DNA of 64,000 nucleotides from Bradyrhizobium arachidis (GTDB lineage Bacteria; Pseudomonadota; Alphaproteobacteria; Rhizobiales; Xanthobacteraceae), in the NCBI RefSeq assembly GCF_024758505.1, contig NZ_CP077970.1:2232001-2296000 (forward strand). The letters run 5' to 3'. Position numbers and translations under genes: made by a program. Shown in pieces: positions 35,775-45,240 of the stretch. A model generated the notes under the pieces. It ran no database searches. It was not told the origin of the DNA and saw only the letters and a program-made list of their open reading frames with translations. How positions within the stretch are numbered: the first letter of the stretch is position 1; every line of letters starts with the position of its first letter.

Positions 35775-36467
35775 ATGCCCGATCACCTCAATGCTTTGCA
35801 ACTGATCCTGTCCGGCGATCCAACACTGGTTGCGATCGTGCGGCTGTCGCTGGGTGTGAGCCTGGCTGCCGTTCTGCTGGCATCAGCGATCGGCATGCCG
35901 CTCGGTGCGCTCTTGGCCCTGACGCACTTTCCGGGGCGGCCCGTTCTCGTGGTGCTGCTCAACGCAATGATGGGATTGCCGCCGGTCGTCGTCGGGCTCG
36001 CGCTTTATCTCCTGTTGTCGCGCTCCGGGCCGCTCGGCGAGCTCGGCATCCTCTTCACGCCGACGGCGATGGTGGTGGCGCAGACAGTTCTGATCCTGCC
36101 GATCATCGCCGCACTGACGCGGCAGACGGTCGAGGATCTCTGGACCGAATATCGCGATGAGCTCAGCGCCATGAATGTCAGCGCAGTCGGCCGCATGACG
36201 ACGCTGTTGTGGGATGCGCGCTTCAGCCTGCTCACCGCATTGCTGGCAGGTTTCGGCCGCGCGGCGGCCGAGGTCGGTGCTGTCATGATCGTCGGCGGGA
36301 ATATCGATGGTTTTACCCGCACTATGACAACGACAGTGGCGCTCGAGACCTCCAAGGGTAATTTGCCGCTGGCAATGGGACTGGGCGCGATCCTGATCGC
36401 GATCGTGCTCGCGATCAACGCGGCCGCCTGGGGCACGCGCGCCTGGTCGCAACGGCTGACGGGTTGA
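35775..36467 (+). CDS. tupB: Tungstate ABC transporter permease
   Basis: Inner-membrane component of 230 residues with about five membrane helices and the permease loop (LWTEYRDELSAMNVSAVGRM, an EAA-type motif variant). The helix sequence GLPPVVVGLALYLLLSRSGPLGELG is typical of TupB. The stop overlaps the ATPase start (TGATG). The order tupB-tupC-tupA is followed by two MoeA-family genes, indicating an operon for metal import and cofactor insertion. Confidence 0.92.
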   Translation: MPDHLNALQLILSGDPTLVAIVRLSLGVSLAAVLLASAIGMPLGALLALTHFPGRPVLVVLLNAMMGLPPVVVGLALYLLLSRSGPLGELGILFTPTAMVVAQTVLILPIIAALTRQTVEDLWTEYRDELSAMNVSAVGRMTTLLWDARFSLLTALLAGFGRAAAEVGAVMIVGGNIDGFTRTMTTTVALETSKGNLPLAMGLGAILIAIVLAINAAAWGTRAWSQRLTG

Positions 36468-37192
36468 TGATGCGCGCGCCGGTGAGCGACCTTCCCCTCG
36501 TGCTCGAGAACGTCTCGCTGCAGGCCGACGCGACCGCCATTCTCAATTCGCTGAACCTTGCCATCGCGCCGGGGGCGCCGACCCTGATCGTCGGGCCTAA
36601 TGGCTCGGGAAAGACCAGCCTGCTCAGGCTCTGCATGGGGCTTGCGACGCCGACGAGCGGCCGTATCACCTGGGGTGGCCGCAGCGATCCAACGCCGACG
36701 CGTCGCGCCTTCGTCTTCCAGCGTCCGGTGATGTTGCGGCGAACGGCCGCAGCCAATGTGACCTATGCTCTCTCACAAGCCGGGGCTCCGCGCGCAGGAC
36801 GCGCGGGGCGTGCCGCGGATCTGCTGGAGCGAGTTGGGCTTGCCGATCTCGCGTCCCGTCCGGCGCGGTTGCTCTCCGGCGGCGAGCAGCAGCGACTGGC
36901 GCTGGCCCGCGCCTTGGCGCGCGATCCCGAGATCCTCCTGCTCGACGAGCCTACTGCTAATCTCGATCCTGCCGCGACGCGCGCGGTGGAAGAGATTGTG
37001 CTGTCCGCCGCGCAGTCCGGCATCAAGATCGTGATGGCCTCGCACGATCTCGGCCAGGTGCGCCGGCTCGCGGGGGAAGTGGTTTTCCTCGCGCGCGGGA
37101 CGCTGTGCGAGCGTGCTGCGACCGCCGATTTCCTCGATCATCCCTCAACGTCCGAGGCGCGTGCCTTCCTGCGCGGCGATCTCGTCATTTGA
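36467..37192 (+). CDS. tupC: Tungstate ABC transporter ATP-binding protein
   Basis: Energises tungstate uptake. Walker A GPNGSGKTSL, signature LLSGGEQQRLAL and Walker B ILLLDEPTANLD are intact, with a C-terminal switch His in MASHDLG. The start is chosen at the ATG that overlaps the TupB stop; a second ATG 3 bases later is equally possible. The short 241-residue form lacks the regulatory C-terminal domain seen in ModC. Confidence 0.92.
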   Translation: MMRAPVSDLPLVLENVSLQADATAILNSLNLAIAPGAPTLIVGPNGSGKTSLLRLCMGLATPTSGRITWGGRSDPTPTRRAFVFQRPVMLRRTAAANVTYALSQAGAPRAGRAGRAADLLERVGLADLASRPARLLSGGEQQRLALARALARDPEILLLDEPTANLDPAATRAVEEIVLSAAQSGIKIVMASHDLGQVRRLAGEVVFLARGTLCERAATADFLDHPSTSEARAFLRGDLVI

Positions 37193-37200
37193 ACCGGAGC

Positions 37201-38040
37201 ATGTCCATGACCTCTCGCCGTTCCTTCATCGCTCTCGCGATCCTGCTCGGCATCGCATCATCAGGCACGCCGTCGTCCGCGCAGGAGCGCGCGATCGTCG
37301 TGGCCTCGACCACGTCGACGCAGGATTCCGGGCTGTTCGGCTATCTCCTGCCGATGTTCAAGGCCAGGACCGGCATCGACGTGAAGGTAATTGCGCAAGG
37401 CACCGGTCAGGCACTCGACACAGCACGGCGCGGTGACGCTGATGTTGTGTTCGTGCATGCCAAGCCGCAGGAGGAAAAATTCGTCGCGGAGGGCTTTGGC
37501 GTGAAGCGCTTCGACGTGATGTACAACGACTTTGTGCTGATCGGGCCAAAGGGCGATCCCGCCGGCGTGAAAGGCAAGGACATCGCGACCGCGCTGAAAG
37601 CGATCGAGTCCAAGGGTGCGCCGTTCGTCTCGCGCGGCGACCGTTCCGGCACGCACGCGGCCGAGCTCGCACTCTGGATCGTGGCCGGCATCGACATCGC
37701 CACCGCCAAGGGCGCCTGGTATCGCGAGATCGGTCAGGGCATGGGCGCGGCGCTGAACACGGCGAGCGCGATGAACGCCTATGTGCTCTCGGACCGCGGC
37801 ACCTGGATCTCGTTCAGGAACCGCGGCGATCTCGACATCGTCGTCGAAGGCGACAGGCGGCTGTTCAACCAGTACGGCGTGATGCTGGTGAATCCGGAAA
37901 AACATCCGTCGGTGAAGAAGGAGGCGGGCCAGGCTCTTGTCGACTGGCTGGTGTCCGCGGAGGGCCAGGCGGCGATCGCAGGCTACAAGATCGAGGGCCA
38001 GCAGCTTTTCTTCCCGAACGCCGAGAAGAAGGCCAGCTGA
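37201..38040 (+). CDS. tupA: Tungstate-binding periplasmic protein
   Basis: The start at 37201 gives a leader MSMTSRRSFIALAILLGIAS ending SSAQ; the longer frame beginning within tupC is rejected. The mature protein begins IVVASTTSTQDSGLFGYLLP, containing the TTS-T-Q motif that distinguishes TupA-type tungstate receptors from ModA. It ends with VSAEGQAAIAGYKIEGQQLF. It lies 8 bp after tupC, placing the receptor last in the operon. Tungstate preference is a family inference; it would supply the formate dehydrogenase encoded 15 kb away. Confidence 0.92.
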   Translation: MSMTSRRSFIALAILLGIASSGTPSSAQERAIVVASTTSTQDSGLFGYLLPMFKARTGIDVKVIAQGTGQALDTARRGDADVVFVHAKPQEEKFVAEGFGVKRFDVMYNDFVLIGPKGDPAGVKGKDIATALKAIESKGAPFVSRGDRSGTHAAELALWIVAGIDIATAKGAWYREIGQGMGAALNTASAMNAYVLSDRGTWISFRNRGDLDIVVEGDRRLFNQYGVMLVNPEKHPSVKKEAGQALVDWLVSAEGQAAIAGYKIEGQQLFFPNAEKKAS

Positions 38041-38085
38041 GGCGAGCAGTTGCCAAACGTCACGCGCCATGGTCCACCATGGCGC

Positions 38086-39192
38086 ATGACCCAGCGCCTG
38101 CCGCCAACGCTCACGCCGCTCGACGTCGCTCTCGCAGGCCTGCTGAATGAGCTTCAGCCGGTTGCGCCGATCGCGCTGCCGCTTGCGGAAGCGCTCGGCT
38201 GCATTGCCGCCGAGATGCCTGCGCTAAAGCCGCTTCCACCGCACGACGTCGCAGTCGTCGACGGCTGGGCGCTGCGCGCCAACGATCTCGTCGGGGCATC
38301 CTCCTATTCGCCGTTGCCGCTGACCGCGCTGCCGACCTGGGTCGAGAGCGGTGATGCAATGCCGGCGGGCTGCGATTGCGTGCTCGACGCCGATGCTGTC
38401 GCAACGGCGGGGCCGATCAGCGAAGTCTTGACCGAGGGAATTCCGGGCCAAGGCGTGCGTCGCGCCGGCAGCGATATCGCCGCGGGCGCATCGGTCGTTG
38501 TGCCGGGGACGCAAATCCACGCCGCCGATCTCATGCTTGCGCGCGCGGCGGGCATGGAAACGCTGAACGTCCGCCGACCGCGTCTGCGCATCGTCAATAT
38601 GCCTCATGGTGGGGTCTCCGCGCGGCTGATTGCGGATCACGCGCGCACATGCGGCGCGCAGATCGTCGAGGTCGAAGCCGGAGCGCGCGATGCGGCTTCA
38701 ATCACGCATGCGCTCGATGCCGCCGCATGCGATCTGCTGCTGTTGGTCGGAGGCACCGGCGTCGGTCGCGAGGATGCGGCCATCACCGCGCTGGCCGCGC
38801 GCGGCGAGGTGCTTGCCCACGGTATCGCGCTGGAACCGGGGCGCACGGCTGCAACCGGCCGGCTGCGCGCCGTTCCTGTCATCGCGCTGCCGGGAGCCCC
38901 GGATCACGCCTTCGCAACCTGGCTCGCGCTGGCGCGTTCGGTCCTGGACCGCCTGTCGGCGCGGCGGCAGCAAAACGCCGTCACCTTGCCGCTTGCGCGC
39001 AAGATCGCCTCCAGCGTCGGCGTCGCCGAAGTTGCATTGCTGGCTGAGCAGGCCGGGACGTGGCTGCCGCTTGCGATCGGTGCGCTGCCACTGCAGTCGA
39101 TCGCGCGGGCAGATGCCTGGCTCATTGTTCTCGGCGACAGCGAAGGCTTTGCTGCTGATACGCCGGTCGATGCTTATCTCCTGCGGGAGTGA
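38086..39192 (+). CDS. MoeA-family molybdopterin-binding protein, atypical
   Basis: About 368 residues with MoeA-like organisation: PPHDVAVVDGWALRANDL corresponds to the usual VDGYA segment, and VVGGTGVGREDAAIT replaces the TTGGVSxGxxD segment of the catalytic loop. Several catalytic positions differ from true MoeA, so it may be a specialised metal-insertase or a cofactor chaperone. The ATG at 38086 is preferred over the TTG at 38050. It follows tupA by 45 bp and precedes the MoeA-fusion gene by 12 bp, in the same operon. Confidence 0.8.
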   Translation: MTQRLPPTLTPLDVALAGLLNELQPVAPIALPLAEALGCIAAEMPALKPLPPHDVAVVDGWALRANDLVGASSYSPLPLTALPTWVESGDAMPAGCDCVLDADAVATAGPISEVLTEGIPGQGVRRAGSDIAAGASVVVPGTQIHAADLMLARAAGMETLNVRRPRLRIVNMPHGGVSARLIADHARTCGAQIVEVEAGARDAASITHALDAAACDLLLLVGGTGVGREDAAITALAARGEVLAHGIALEPGRTAATGRLRAVPVIALPGAPDHAFATWLALARSVLDRLSARRQQNAVTLPLARKIASSVGVAEVALLAEQAGTWLPLAIGALPLQSIARADAWLIVLGDSEGFAADTPVDAYLLRE

Positions 39193-39204
39193 TATGGATT
39201 TGAC

Positions 39205-41154
39205 ATGACTACGCCGCCGCAGCCGCAGGATCGCGCCTCGCTCGATCAGGAACAATTCCTCAAGATCCTCTCACGCGAGGAAGCCGTGCGGCGCTTTGAC
39301 GACGCCTTGTTCCCGCGCGCGCTGCCGAGCGAGATGCGAAAGCTGGCCGATGCGCTTGGCTCCGCATTGGCAGAAGATGTCACCGCGCCCATCGACGTGC
39401 CGCCCTTCGATCGCTCCAATGTCGATGGCTTTGCGGTGCGCTCCGCCGATCTCGCTGCCGCCGGTGAGGCTGCGCCCGTTCATCTTGTGTTGAATGACGA
39501 GGTCATCGCCTGCGGCACGGCGCCGAAGCTGCAGGTCGCCTCGGGGACGGCAACGCCGATCGCGACCGGCGGTCCGGTGCCGCGCGGCGCCGATGCCGTC
39601 GTCATGGTCGAGCACACCCAGCCTGCGGGTGCGCAGGCAATCGAAGTGCGTCGTTCCGCTTCGCCCGGGCAGTTCGTCTCCTATGCCGGCTCGGACATCG
39701 CGCGCGGCGAGGCGCTGCTGCGCGCCGGCTCGGTGGTCGGTTCGCGCGAGATCGGCATGCTGGCGGCCTGCGGCATCGCCGAGGTCAGGGTCTCGCGCAA
39801 ACCGCGCGTGGCCGTCATCTCCACCGGCGACGAGCTGGTTCAGCCCGGCGAGATGCTTTCACCCGCCGCCATCTACGACACCAACGGCGCGATCGTCGCG
39901 GCCGCGATCAACGAGAATGGCGGTGCGGCGACGTTCCTCGGCGCCATCCCCGACGATGAAGCCAAGCTCGAAGCCGCGATGCGCCGCGCGCTGGCAGGCG
40001 CCGATATGCTCGTGCTCTCGGGCGGTACGTCGAAAGGTGCGGGCGATCTCTCCCACCGCATCATTGGCCGTCTCGGCAAGCCTGGCATCATCGCGCACGG
40101 CGTGGCACTCAAACCCGGCAAACCGCTGTGCCTTGCGGTCTGCGACGGCAAGCCGGTCGTGATCCTGCCGGGTTTTCCGACCTCGGCGATGTTCACCTTC
40201 CACGACATGATCGTGCCGGTGTTGCGCAGGATGGCCGGACTGCCGCCGCGCGCGGACGCCATGGTGAGCGCGAAGGTGCCGGTGCGCATCGCCTCCGAAC
40301 TCGGCCGCACAGAATTCGTCATGGTGTCGCTGGTCGAGGGCAAGGGCGGCCTGATCGCCTATCCCTCCGGCAAGGGGTCCGGTGCGATCACGTCCTTCGC
40401 GCAGGCCGACGGTTTCCTGCGCATCGACGCGCTTGCCGACCAGATGCCATCAGGTACCGACGCCGAGGTGACGCTGTTCACACCGCATGTGCGCGTGCCT
40501 GACCTCGTCATCATCGGCAGCCACTGCAGCGGCCTCGATCTCGTCACCGCGCCGCTGGCGCGCGCCGGCCTTGCCGTGCGCTCGATCGCGGTCGGCAGCC
40601 TCGGCGGGCTTGCGGCCGCACGGCGCGGCGAATGCGATCTGGCGCCGATCCATCTGTTCGACGACAAGACGGAAACCTACAACACGCCCTATCTCGCCGA
40701 GGGCCTCGAGCTCGTGCCGGGCTGGCGGCGCATGCAGGGCATCGTGTTCCGCAAGGGCGACAAGCGGTTTGCAGGACTGGGCGCGAAGGAGGCCGTCGCC
40801 GCTGCGCTTGGCGATCCCGCCTGCATCATGGTCAACCGCAACCAGGGTGCCGGCACGCGCATCCTGATCGACCGGCTACTCGGCGGCGCGCGCCCAGAGG
40901 GTTACTGGAACCAGCCGCGTTCGCACAACGCGGTGGCCGCCGCCGTCGCCCAGCATCGCGCCGACTGGGGCATGACGATTGCGCCGGTCGCCCATGCAAC
41001 GGGCCTCGGTTTCATTCCGCTCACTGAGGAGCATTATGATTTCGCGCTGGTCACAGCGCGCAAGCAGCGTCCGGCGGTGCAGGCTTTCCTCGATGCGCTC
41101 GCCTCCGACGACAGCCGCGCCGCACTGGAGCGCGCCGGATTCCGGCCGGCCTGA
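39205..41154 (+). CDS. MoeA fused to periplasmic-binding-protein-like domain
   Basis: Residues 1-410 are a full MoeA (FDRSNVDGFAVRSADL, VISTGDELVQPGEML, VLSGGTSKGAGDLSHRII, LPGFPTSAMFTFHDMIVP). Residues about 430-649 are a PBP-like domain (VIIGSHCSGLDLVTAPLARA, VGSLGGLAAARRGECDL, NRNQGAGTRILIDRLLGG), resembling that of the TupR-like regulator. Such fusions are known in bacteria and archaea; the domain probably binds oxyanion or a cofactor intermediate. MoeA inserts molybdate or tungstate into adenylylated molybdopterin, so linkage to tupBCA suggests a tungstate-selective copy. Confidence 0.88.
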   Translation: MTTPPQPQDRASLDQEQFLKILSREEAVRRFDDALFPRALPSEMRKLADALGSALAEDVTAPIDVPPFDRSNVDGFAVRSADLAAAGEAAPVHLVLNDEVIACGTAPKLQVASGTATPIATGGPVPRGADAVVMVEHTQPAGAQAIEVRRSASPGQFVSYAGSDIARGEALLRAGSVVGSREIGMLAACGIAEVRVSRKPRVAVISTGDELVQPGEMLSPAAIYDTNGAIVAAAINENGGAATFLGAIPDDEAKLEAAMRRALAGADMLVLSGGTSKGAGDLSHRIIGRLGKPGIIAHGVALKPGKPLCLAVCDGKPVVILPGFPTSAMFTFHDMIVPVLRRMAGLPPRADAMVSAKVPVRIASELGRTEFVMVSLVEGKGGLIAYPSGKGSGAITSFAQADGFLRIDALADQMPSGTDAEVTLFTPHVRVPDLVIIGSHCSGLDLVTAPLARAGLAVRSIAVGSLGGLAAARRGECDLAPIHLFDDKTETYNTPYLAEGLELVPGWRRMQGIVFRKGDKRFAGLGAKEAVAAALGDPACIMVNRNQGAGTRILIDRLLGGARPEGYWNQPRSHNAVAAAVAQHRADWGMTIAPVAHATGLGFIPLTEEHYDFALVTARKQRPAVQAFLDALASDDSRAALERAGFRPA

Positions 41155-41209
41155 CCGGACAACGACGCGGCCGCAAGATGCCGCGCGATGCTGATAGGGT
41201 GGGGACGCG

Positions 41210-42340
41210 ATGGCAAGGCCACTTTCGGTTGCGATCGTCGGTGCCGGCATGGGCGGGCTCGCCACGGCCGCCGCACTTCGGCGCGTCGGCATCGACGTTA
41301 CCGTCTACGAGCAGGCCTCGCAATTCGCCCGCATCGGCGCCGGCATCCAGATCGGCTGCAACGCCATGAAGGTGCTGCGTGCGCTCGGGCTCGAACGGCG
41401 CATGCGCGACCAGTCCTTCTATCCCCGCTCCTGGAATAATCGCGACTGGCGCACCGGCGACGTCAAGTTCGACATGATCTTTGGCGAGAGCGCAGAGCAG
41501 AAATTTGGCGCGCCCTATCTGCTCGCGCATCGCGGCGATCTGCATGCAGCGCTGGCCAGCGTCGTGCCGGTCGAATGCGTCAGGCTCAGCCACAAGCTGG
41601 TTGGTCTCGATGAGACCAGTGATGGCGTTCGGCTGGTATTTGCGAACGGCACGAATGCTGTTGCGGATGCGGTGATCGGCGCCGACGGCGTGCATTCGAT
41701 GGTGCGCGACATCCTGTTCGACACAGCGCCGGTCAAATTCACCGGACGCATCGCCTATCGCACGACCTATCCAGCGGCGCTGCTCGGCGGCGCAGAGATT
41801 GACGACTGCACCAAATGGTGGGGCGAGGACCGCCACATCGTGATCTACTACGTCAAGCCGGATCGCAGCGAAGTCTATCTCGTCACCAGCCAGCCCGAGC
41901 CTGACTTCCGCATCGAGTCCTGGTCGGCGAAGGGGGACGTGCGCGAGCTACGCGCGTCATTCGAGGGCTTCCACCCGCAGGTCACGCAGGTGCTGGCCGC
42001 ATGTCCCGACGTGCACAAATGGGCGATCATGGACCGTGCCGCGCTCGATCGCTGGTCGGTCGGCAATGTGAGCCTGCTCGGCGACGCCTGTCATCCGATG
42101 ACGCCCTACATGGCGCAAGGCGCGGCCATGGCGATCGAGGACGCCGCCGTGCTGTCGCGCTGTCTCGATGGTGTCGCACGCGACGGCGTCGCCGACGCAT
42201 TTCGCCGCTTCGAGGCAACGCGCAAGGAGCGCACCACGCGGGTGCAGGAGACCTCCCACGCCAACATCTGGTTGAGGGAGCGAACCGATACGAGCTGGGT
42301 CTATGGCTACGACGCCTGGACTGTGCCGCTGGCGACCTAG
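41210..42340 (+). CDS. FAD-dependent aromatic monooxygenase, NicC-like
   Basis: Flavoprotein hydroxylase of 376 residues. The FAD-binding motifs are GAGMGGLATAAAL at the N-terminus, VIGADGVHSMVR (DG motif) and LLGDACHPMTPYMAQGA (GD motif). The C-terminus (NIWLRERTDTSWVYGYDAW) resembles my recollection of 6-hydroxynicotinate 3-monooxygenase NicC. No other nicotinate genes are adjacent, so the substrate is uncertain; a salicylate-hydroxylase-like role is the alternative. Confidence 0.8.
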   Translation: MARPLSVAIVGAGMGGLATAAALRRVGIDVTVYEQASQFARIGAGIQIGCNAMKVLRALGLERRMRDQSFYPRSWNNRDWRTGDVKFDMIFGESAEQKFGAPYLLAHRGDLHAALASVVPVECVRLSHKLVGLDETSDGVRLVFANGTNAVADAVIGADGVHSMVRDILFDTAPVKFTGRIAYRTTYPAALLGGAEIDDCTKWWGEDRHIVIYYVKPDRSEVYLVTSQPEPDFRIESWSAKGDVRELRASFEGFHPQVTQVLAACPDVHKWAIMDRAALDRWSVGNVSLLGDACHPMTPYMAQGAAMAIEDAAVLSRCLDGVARDGVADAFRRFEATRKERTTRVQETSHANIWLRERTDTSWVYGYDAWTVPLAT

Positions 42341-42549
42341 CCTTGCGATGACTGGCGCTCGCGTTCCTCGGCTTCCGCGAGGGCACGCTGCGCAGCCGGC
42401 GGCAGCGGTTTCGGGTCTCGGGGGACATCGACGATCTCATTGCTGCCCGTGGCCATCTCGCTCAGCCGTTTGGTGCGATCGATCGCGACAGTGAGATCGC
42501 AGACCAGATCGACGATCGAGAACAGGGCGTTCAAGAGAGGTTCGGCCAT
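42337..42549 (-). CDS. Small conserved hypothetical protein
   Basis: The ATG at 42549 starts a 70-residue product MAEPLLNALFSIVDLVCDLT, with an amphipathic N-terminal helix and a charged C-terminus containing PLPPAAQRALAEAEERE, a phrase also found in SdhE/DUF1674-type proteins. The longer frame to 42729 is rejected because it overlaps the promoter of the divergent gene and lacks family-like residues. It converges with the monooxygenase gene, sharing four bases. Confidence 0.55.
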   Translation of the reverse strand: MAEPLLNALFSIVDLVCDLTVAIDRTKRLSEMATGSNEIVDVPRDPKPLPPAAQRALAEAEERERQSSQG

Positions 42550-42667
42550 GTGGCGTATCCGTGGGGCGACAGTTTTCCGCCTTAAGTGTCGCTGCCAGCC
42601 GCGATTGGGTTCAACGTCCCCATGAACTCCGGCGGCCGCTGCCGCGACCAAGGGGGTGGAGCCAGCC

Positions 42668-42976
42668 ATGACCGCGTCAAATCCCCTGAATTTCCGCAAG
42701 ATTGCAGCCCTTATCGCGGCCGTCGGCACCTTGTTTTGGCTCTACACCTTCTATTTCATTGCCCATGTCCCGCCTGGAGACGGCTCGGGCTTTCAGTGGC
42801 TCGCGGTGTTTCCGCTCGGCATGATCTTCGGGATATTCTTCCTGCCGGCCTGGCTGCTGGTCGGCCTCGGCTGGTTGCCGCGGTTCACCACGGCCTACGG
42901 CCTCTGCGGCCTGATCGCCTTCGCGATCATCTGGTCGCAGCTCCTCAATGAGTTTCCGAAGGCGAAGCTCTACTAA
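42668..42976 (+). CDS. Small integral membrane protein
   Basis: The ATG at 42668 follows GGTGGAG. The 102-residue product has three hydrophobic helices ([55 protein letters not shown]) and short polar loops. No known family is recognised. It converges with mobA, overlapping its stop by four bases. Confidence 0.6.
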   Translation: MTASNPLNFRKIAALIAAVGTLFWLYTFYFIAHVPPGDGSGFQWLAVFPLGMIFGIFFLPAWLLVGLGWLPRFTTAYGLCGLIAFAIIWSQLLNEFPKAKLY

Positions 42977-43614
42977 GAGGCCGCATCCAGCGCGGCGAGC
43001 CGTTCGGCTTCCGCCACATCCTCCACCGTGTTCGCATTAAAGAACGGATCGAGCGGTTCTGTCGGCCAGCTCGCGGTTGCCAGCCGATAGCGCGCGGTCC
43101 AGCGGTCGATCTTGCGGATGTCTTCTACCGTAAGCGAATGGCGTAGCGCATCGCGCAGGTCAACGCGCCAGAGTCCGATCACCGGATGCGACTGGCCGCT
43201 GGAAGCGGCGACCGCGAGCTGGGCATTCTCCTTCGCGCGCGCTTCATGCAGCCGCGCGAGGAGATCGCGCGGCAGGAACGGGCAGTCGGCAGCCGCGCTC
43301 AAAACCCACTCAACCTCCGGCCGGTTCGCCGCGGTCCAGTCGAGCGCAGCGAGGATGCCGGCCAGCGGGCCGGGATAGTCGGGCACGTCGTCAGCGATCA
43401 CGGTCAGCCCGAATGCGGAAAAGCGCGCGGGATCGCCATTGGCATTGAGGATCAGGCGATCGCATTGCGGCGTCAGGCGCGCAATGACGCGCTCCAAAAT
43501 GGTGCGGCCGCCGATGGTGCGCATCGGCTTGTCGCCGCCGCCCATGCGGCGCGCGAGACCGCCGGCGAGCAGCACGCCAAGAGTCGACGGAATGTTGGGC
43601 GGCATCTCAGTCAT
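42973..43614 (-). CDS. mobA: Molybdenum cofactor guanylyltransferase
   Basis: Transfers GMP to molybdopterin to form the bis-MGD cofactor required by formate dehydrogenase. The nucleotide-binding motif [16 protein letters not shown] is at the N-terminus, with [14 protein letters not shown] and [12 protein letters not shown] further on. The start at 43614 overlaps the fdhD stop, so the two are translationally coupled. The longer frame to 43710 lies inside fdhD and is rejected. Confidence 0.92.
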   Translation of the reverse strand: MTEMPPNIPSTLGVLLAGGLARRMGGGDKPMRTIGGRTILERVIARLTPQCDRLILNANGDPARFSAFGLTVIADDVPDYPGPLAGILAALDWTAANRPEVEWVLSAAADCPFLPRDLLARLHEARAKENAQLAVAASSGQSHPVIGLWRVDLRDALRHSLTVEDIRKIDRWTARYRLATASWPTEPLDPFFNANTVEDVAEAERLAALDAAS

Positions 43615-44497
43615 CGCCGCCTTCGCCCTTGCGCTTGTGCTTTGCCGACTCCTCCTCGACATAGTCGAGGTTCTGGTCGTAGACGATGCGCTCTTCGCCG
43701 GCGAGCGCAAGGAAGCGCTTTCCGCGTGTGCGCCCGACCAGCGTCAGCCCGACTTGCCGCGCGAGATCGACGCCCCAGGCGGTGAAGCCGGAGCGCGACA
43801 CGAGGATGGGAATGCCCATGCGCACGGTCTTGATCACCATCTCCGAGGTGAGCCGGCCCGTCGTGTAGAGGATCTTGTCGCCGGCATCGACATTGTGGCG
43901 GTACATCCAGCCGGCGATCTTGTCGACGGCGTTGTGCCGCCCGACGTCCTCGGTGTAGCACAGCGGCGTGCCTTCCTTACACAGCACGCAGCCATGGATC
44001 GCACCGGCCTCCAGATAGAGCGAGGGCATGGTGTTGATGGTCTGCGTCATCTGGTAGAGCCAGGACGTCCGCAGCTCCGCCTTCGGCAGCGTGACGCTCT
44101 CGACCGCTTCCAGGAGATCGCCGAACGCCGTGCCCTGCGCGCAGCCCGAGGTCTGCGTCCGCTTCTTCAGCTTGGCCTCGAAATTGGTGTGATGCTCGGT
44201 GCGCACGACGACGACCTGGAGGTCGTCGTGGTATTCGACCTCGGTAACGACGTCATTATATTTCAGCATGTTCTGGTTGAGCAGGTAGCCCAGCGCCAGA
44301 TATTCCGGATAGTCGCCGATCGTCATCATGGTGACGATTTCCTGGGCGTTGAGATAGAGCGTCAGCGGCCGCTCCATCGGCACCCTGGTCTCGACCTTTG
44401 CGCCGGTCTGGTCGACGCCGATCACGGCTTGCGTCAGGCGCGGATCGGCCGTGTCAGGGACGATCAGGGGGACCGGGGCTTTCTCGATCTTCATCAT
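43607..44497 (-). CDS. fdhD: Formate dehydrogenase accessory sulfurtransferase
   Basis: FdhD passes sulfur from a cysteine desulfurase to the bis-MGD cofactor of formate dehydrogenase. The 296-residue protein has [10 protein letters not shown], the [10 protein letters not shown] loop, an HGCVLCKEG segment and [18 protein letters not shown] followed by [13 protein letters not shown], all family traits. In the sulfur-carrying loop the first Cys (119) is present, but the second position of the expected CxxC appears to be Gly. Operon with mobA; functional link to the formate dehydrogenase 9 kb downstream. Confidence 0.92.
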   Translation of the reverse strand: MMKIEKAPVPLIVPDTADPRLTQAVIGVDQTGAKVETRVPMERPLTLYLNAQEIVTMMTIGDYPEYLALGYLLNQNMLKYNDVVTEVEYHDDLQVVVVRTEHHTNFEAKLKKRTQTSGCAQGTAFGDLLEAVESVTLPKAELRTSWLYQMTQTINTMPSLYLEAGAIHGCVLCKEGTPLCYTEDVGRHNAVDKIAGWMYRHNVDAGDKILYTTGRLTSEMVIKTVRMGIPILVSRSGFTAWGVDLARQVGLTLVGRTRGKRFLALAGEERIVYDQNLDYVEEESAKHKRKGEGGDD

Positions 44498-44569
44498 GGG
44501 TGTGAGGTTAGCATGACATTCGGTTCAAGCCGATATAAGCATGGCGGGGAATGGGTAAAATGCCTCCCT

Positions 44570-44650
44570 CGTCATTGCGAGCGGAGCGAAGCAATCCAGG
44601 AATTTATCCGCGGCGGCAGTCTGGATTGCTTCGCTTCGCTCGCAATGACG
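44570..44650. repeat. REP-like intergenic palindrome
   Basis: CGTCATTGCGAGCGGAGCGA and its complement-like right arm (TCGCTTCGCTCGCAATGACG) enclose CAATCCAG/CTGGATTG and a short loop. This is a second family of dispersed bradyrhizobial palindromes, different from that at 33360. It sits upstream of mobB, between divergent genes. Confidence 0.8.
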
Positions 44651-44703
44651 GCGGATGCAGTTGGTTCCATCGGCTGGGAGCCGTGGATGAGGATCGAACG
44701 GTG

Positions 44704-45231
44704 ATGAAAGTGATTGGCCTCGCGGGATGGAGCGGTGCAGGCAAGACCACGCTGCTGACGCGGCTGATTCCGCATTTCAAGGCCGAGGGCCTGCGCGTCT
44801 CCGTGATCAAGCACGCCCATCACCACTTCGACGTCGACGTGCCCGGCAAGGATTCCTGGCGCCATCGGGAAGCGGGCGCGGCCGAGGTGCTGGTATCGTC
44901 GGAGCGGCGCTGGGCGCTGATGCACGAGTTGCGCGGCGCGGGCGAGCCGCGGCTGCCGGAGCTGTTGGAAAAGCTTGCTACGGTCGATCTCGTCGTGGTC
45001 GAGGGGTTCAAGCGCGAGCCGCATCGCAAGATCGAGGTGCATCGCGCTGCCAACGGCAAGCCGCTGCTGTTTCCCGACGACCCCGGGATCGTCGGGATTG
45101 CAACCGACACGGCGGTTGAAACGAGGCTGCCGACGGTCCATCTGGACGATATCCCCGCCGTCGCTGCGATGCTGCTGCGTGCGGCGATGCCGGTCGAAGA
45201 GGTCGCGGCAAGAAGTAAAGTGACGCGCTGA
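44704..45231 (+). CDS. mobB: Molybdopterin-guanine dinucleotide biosynthesis protein MobB
   Basis: GTP-binding helper of MobA. The P-loop GWSGAGKTTLL lies at residues 8-18, followed by VSVIKHAHHHFDVDVPGKDS, the MobB fingerprint, and VVVEGFKREPHRKIEVHR. The ATG at 44704 is chosen; an open frame to 44551 runs through the palindromic repeat and is not coding. It is 9 bp upstream of moeA in a likely operon. Confidence 0.93.
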   Translation: MKVIGLAGWSGAGKTTLLTRLIPHFKAEGLRVSVIKHAHHHFDVDVPGKDSWRHREAGAAEVLVSSERRWALMHELRGAGEPRLPELLEKLATVDLVVVEGFKREPHRKIEVHRAANGKPLLFPDDPGIVGIATDTAVETRLPTVHLDDIPAVAAMLLRAAMPVEEVAARSKVTR

Positions 45232-45240
45232 CGAGGAACG

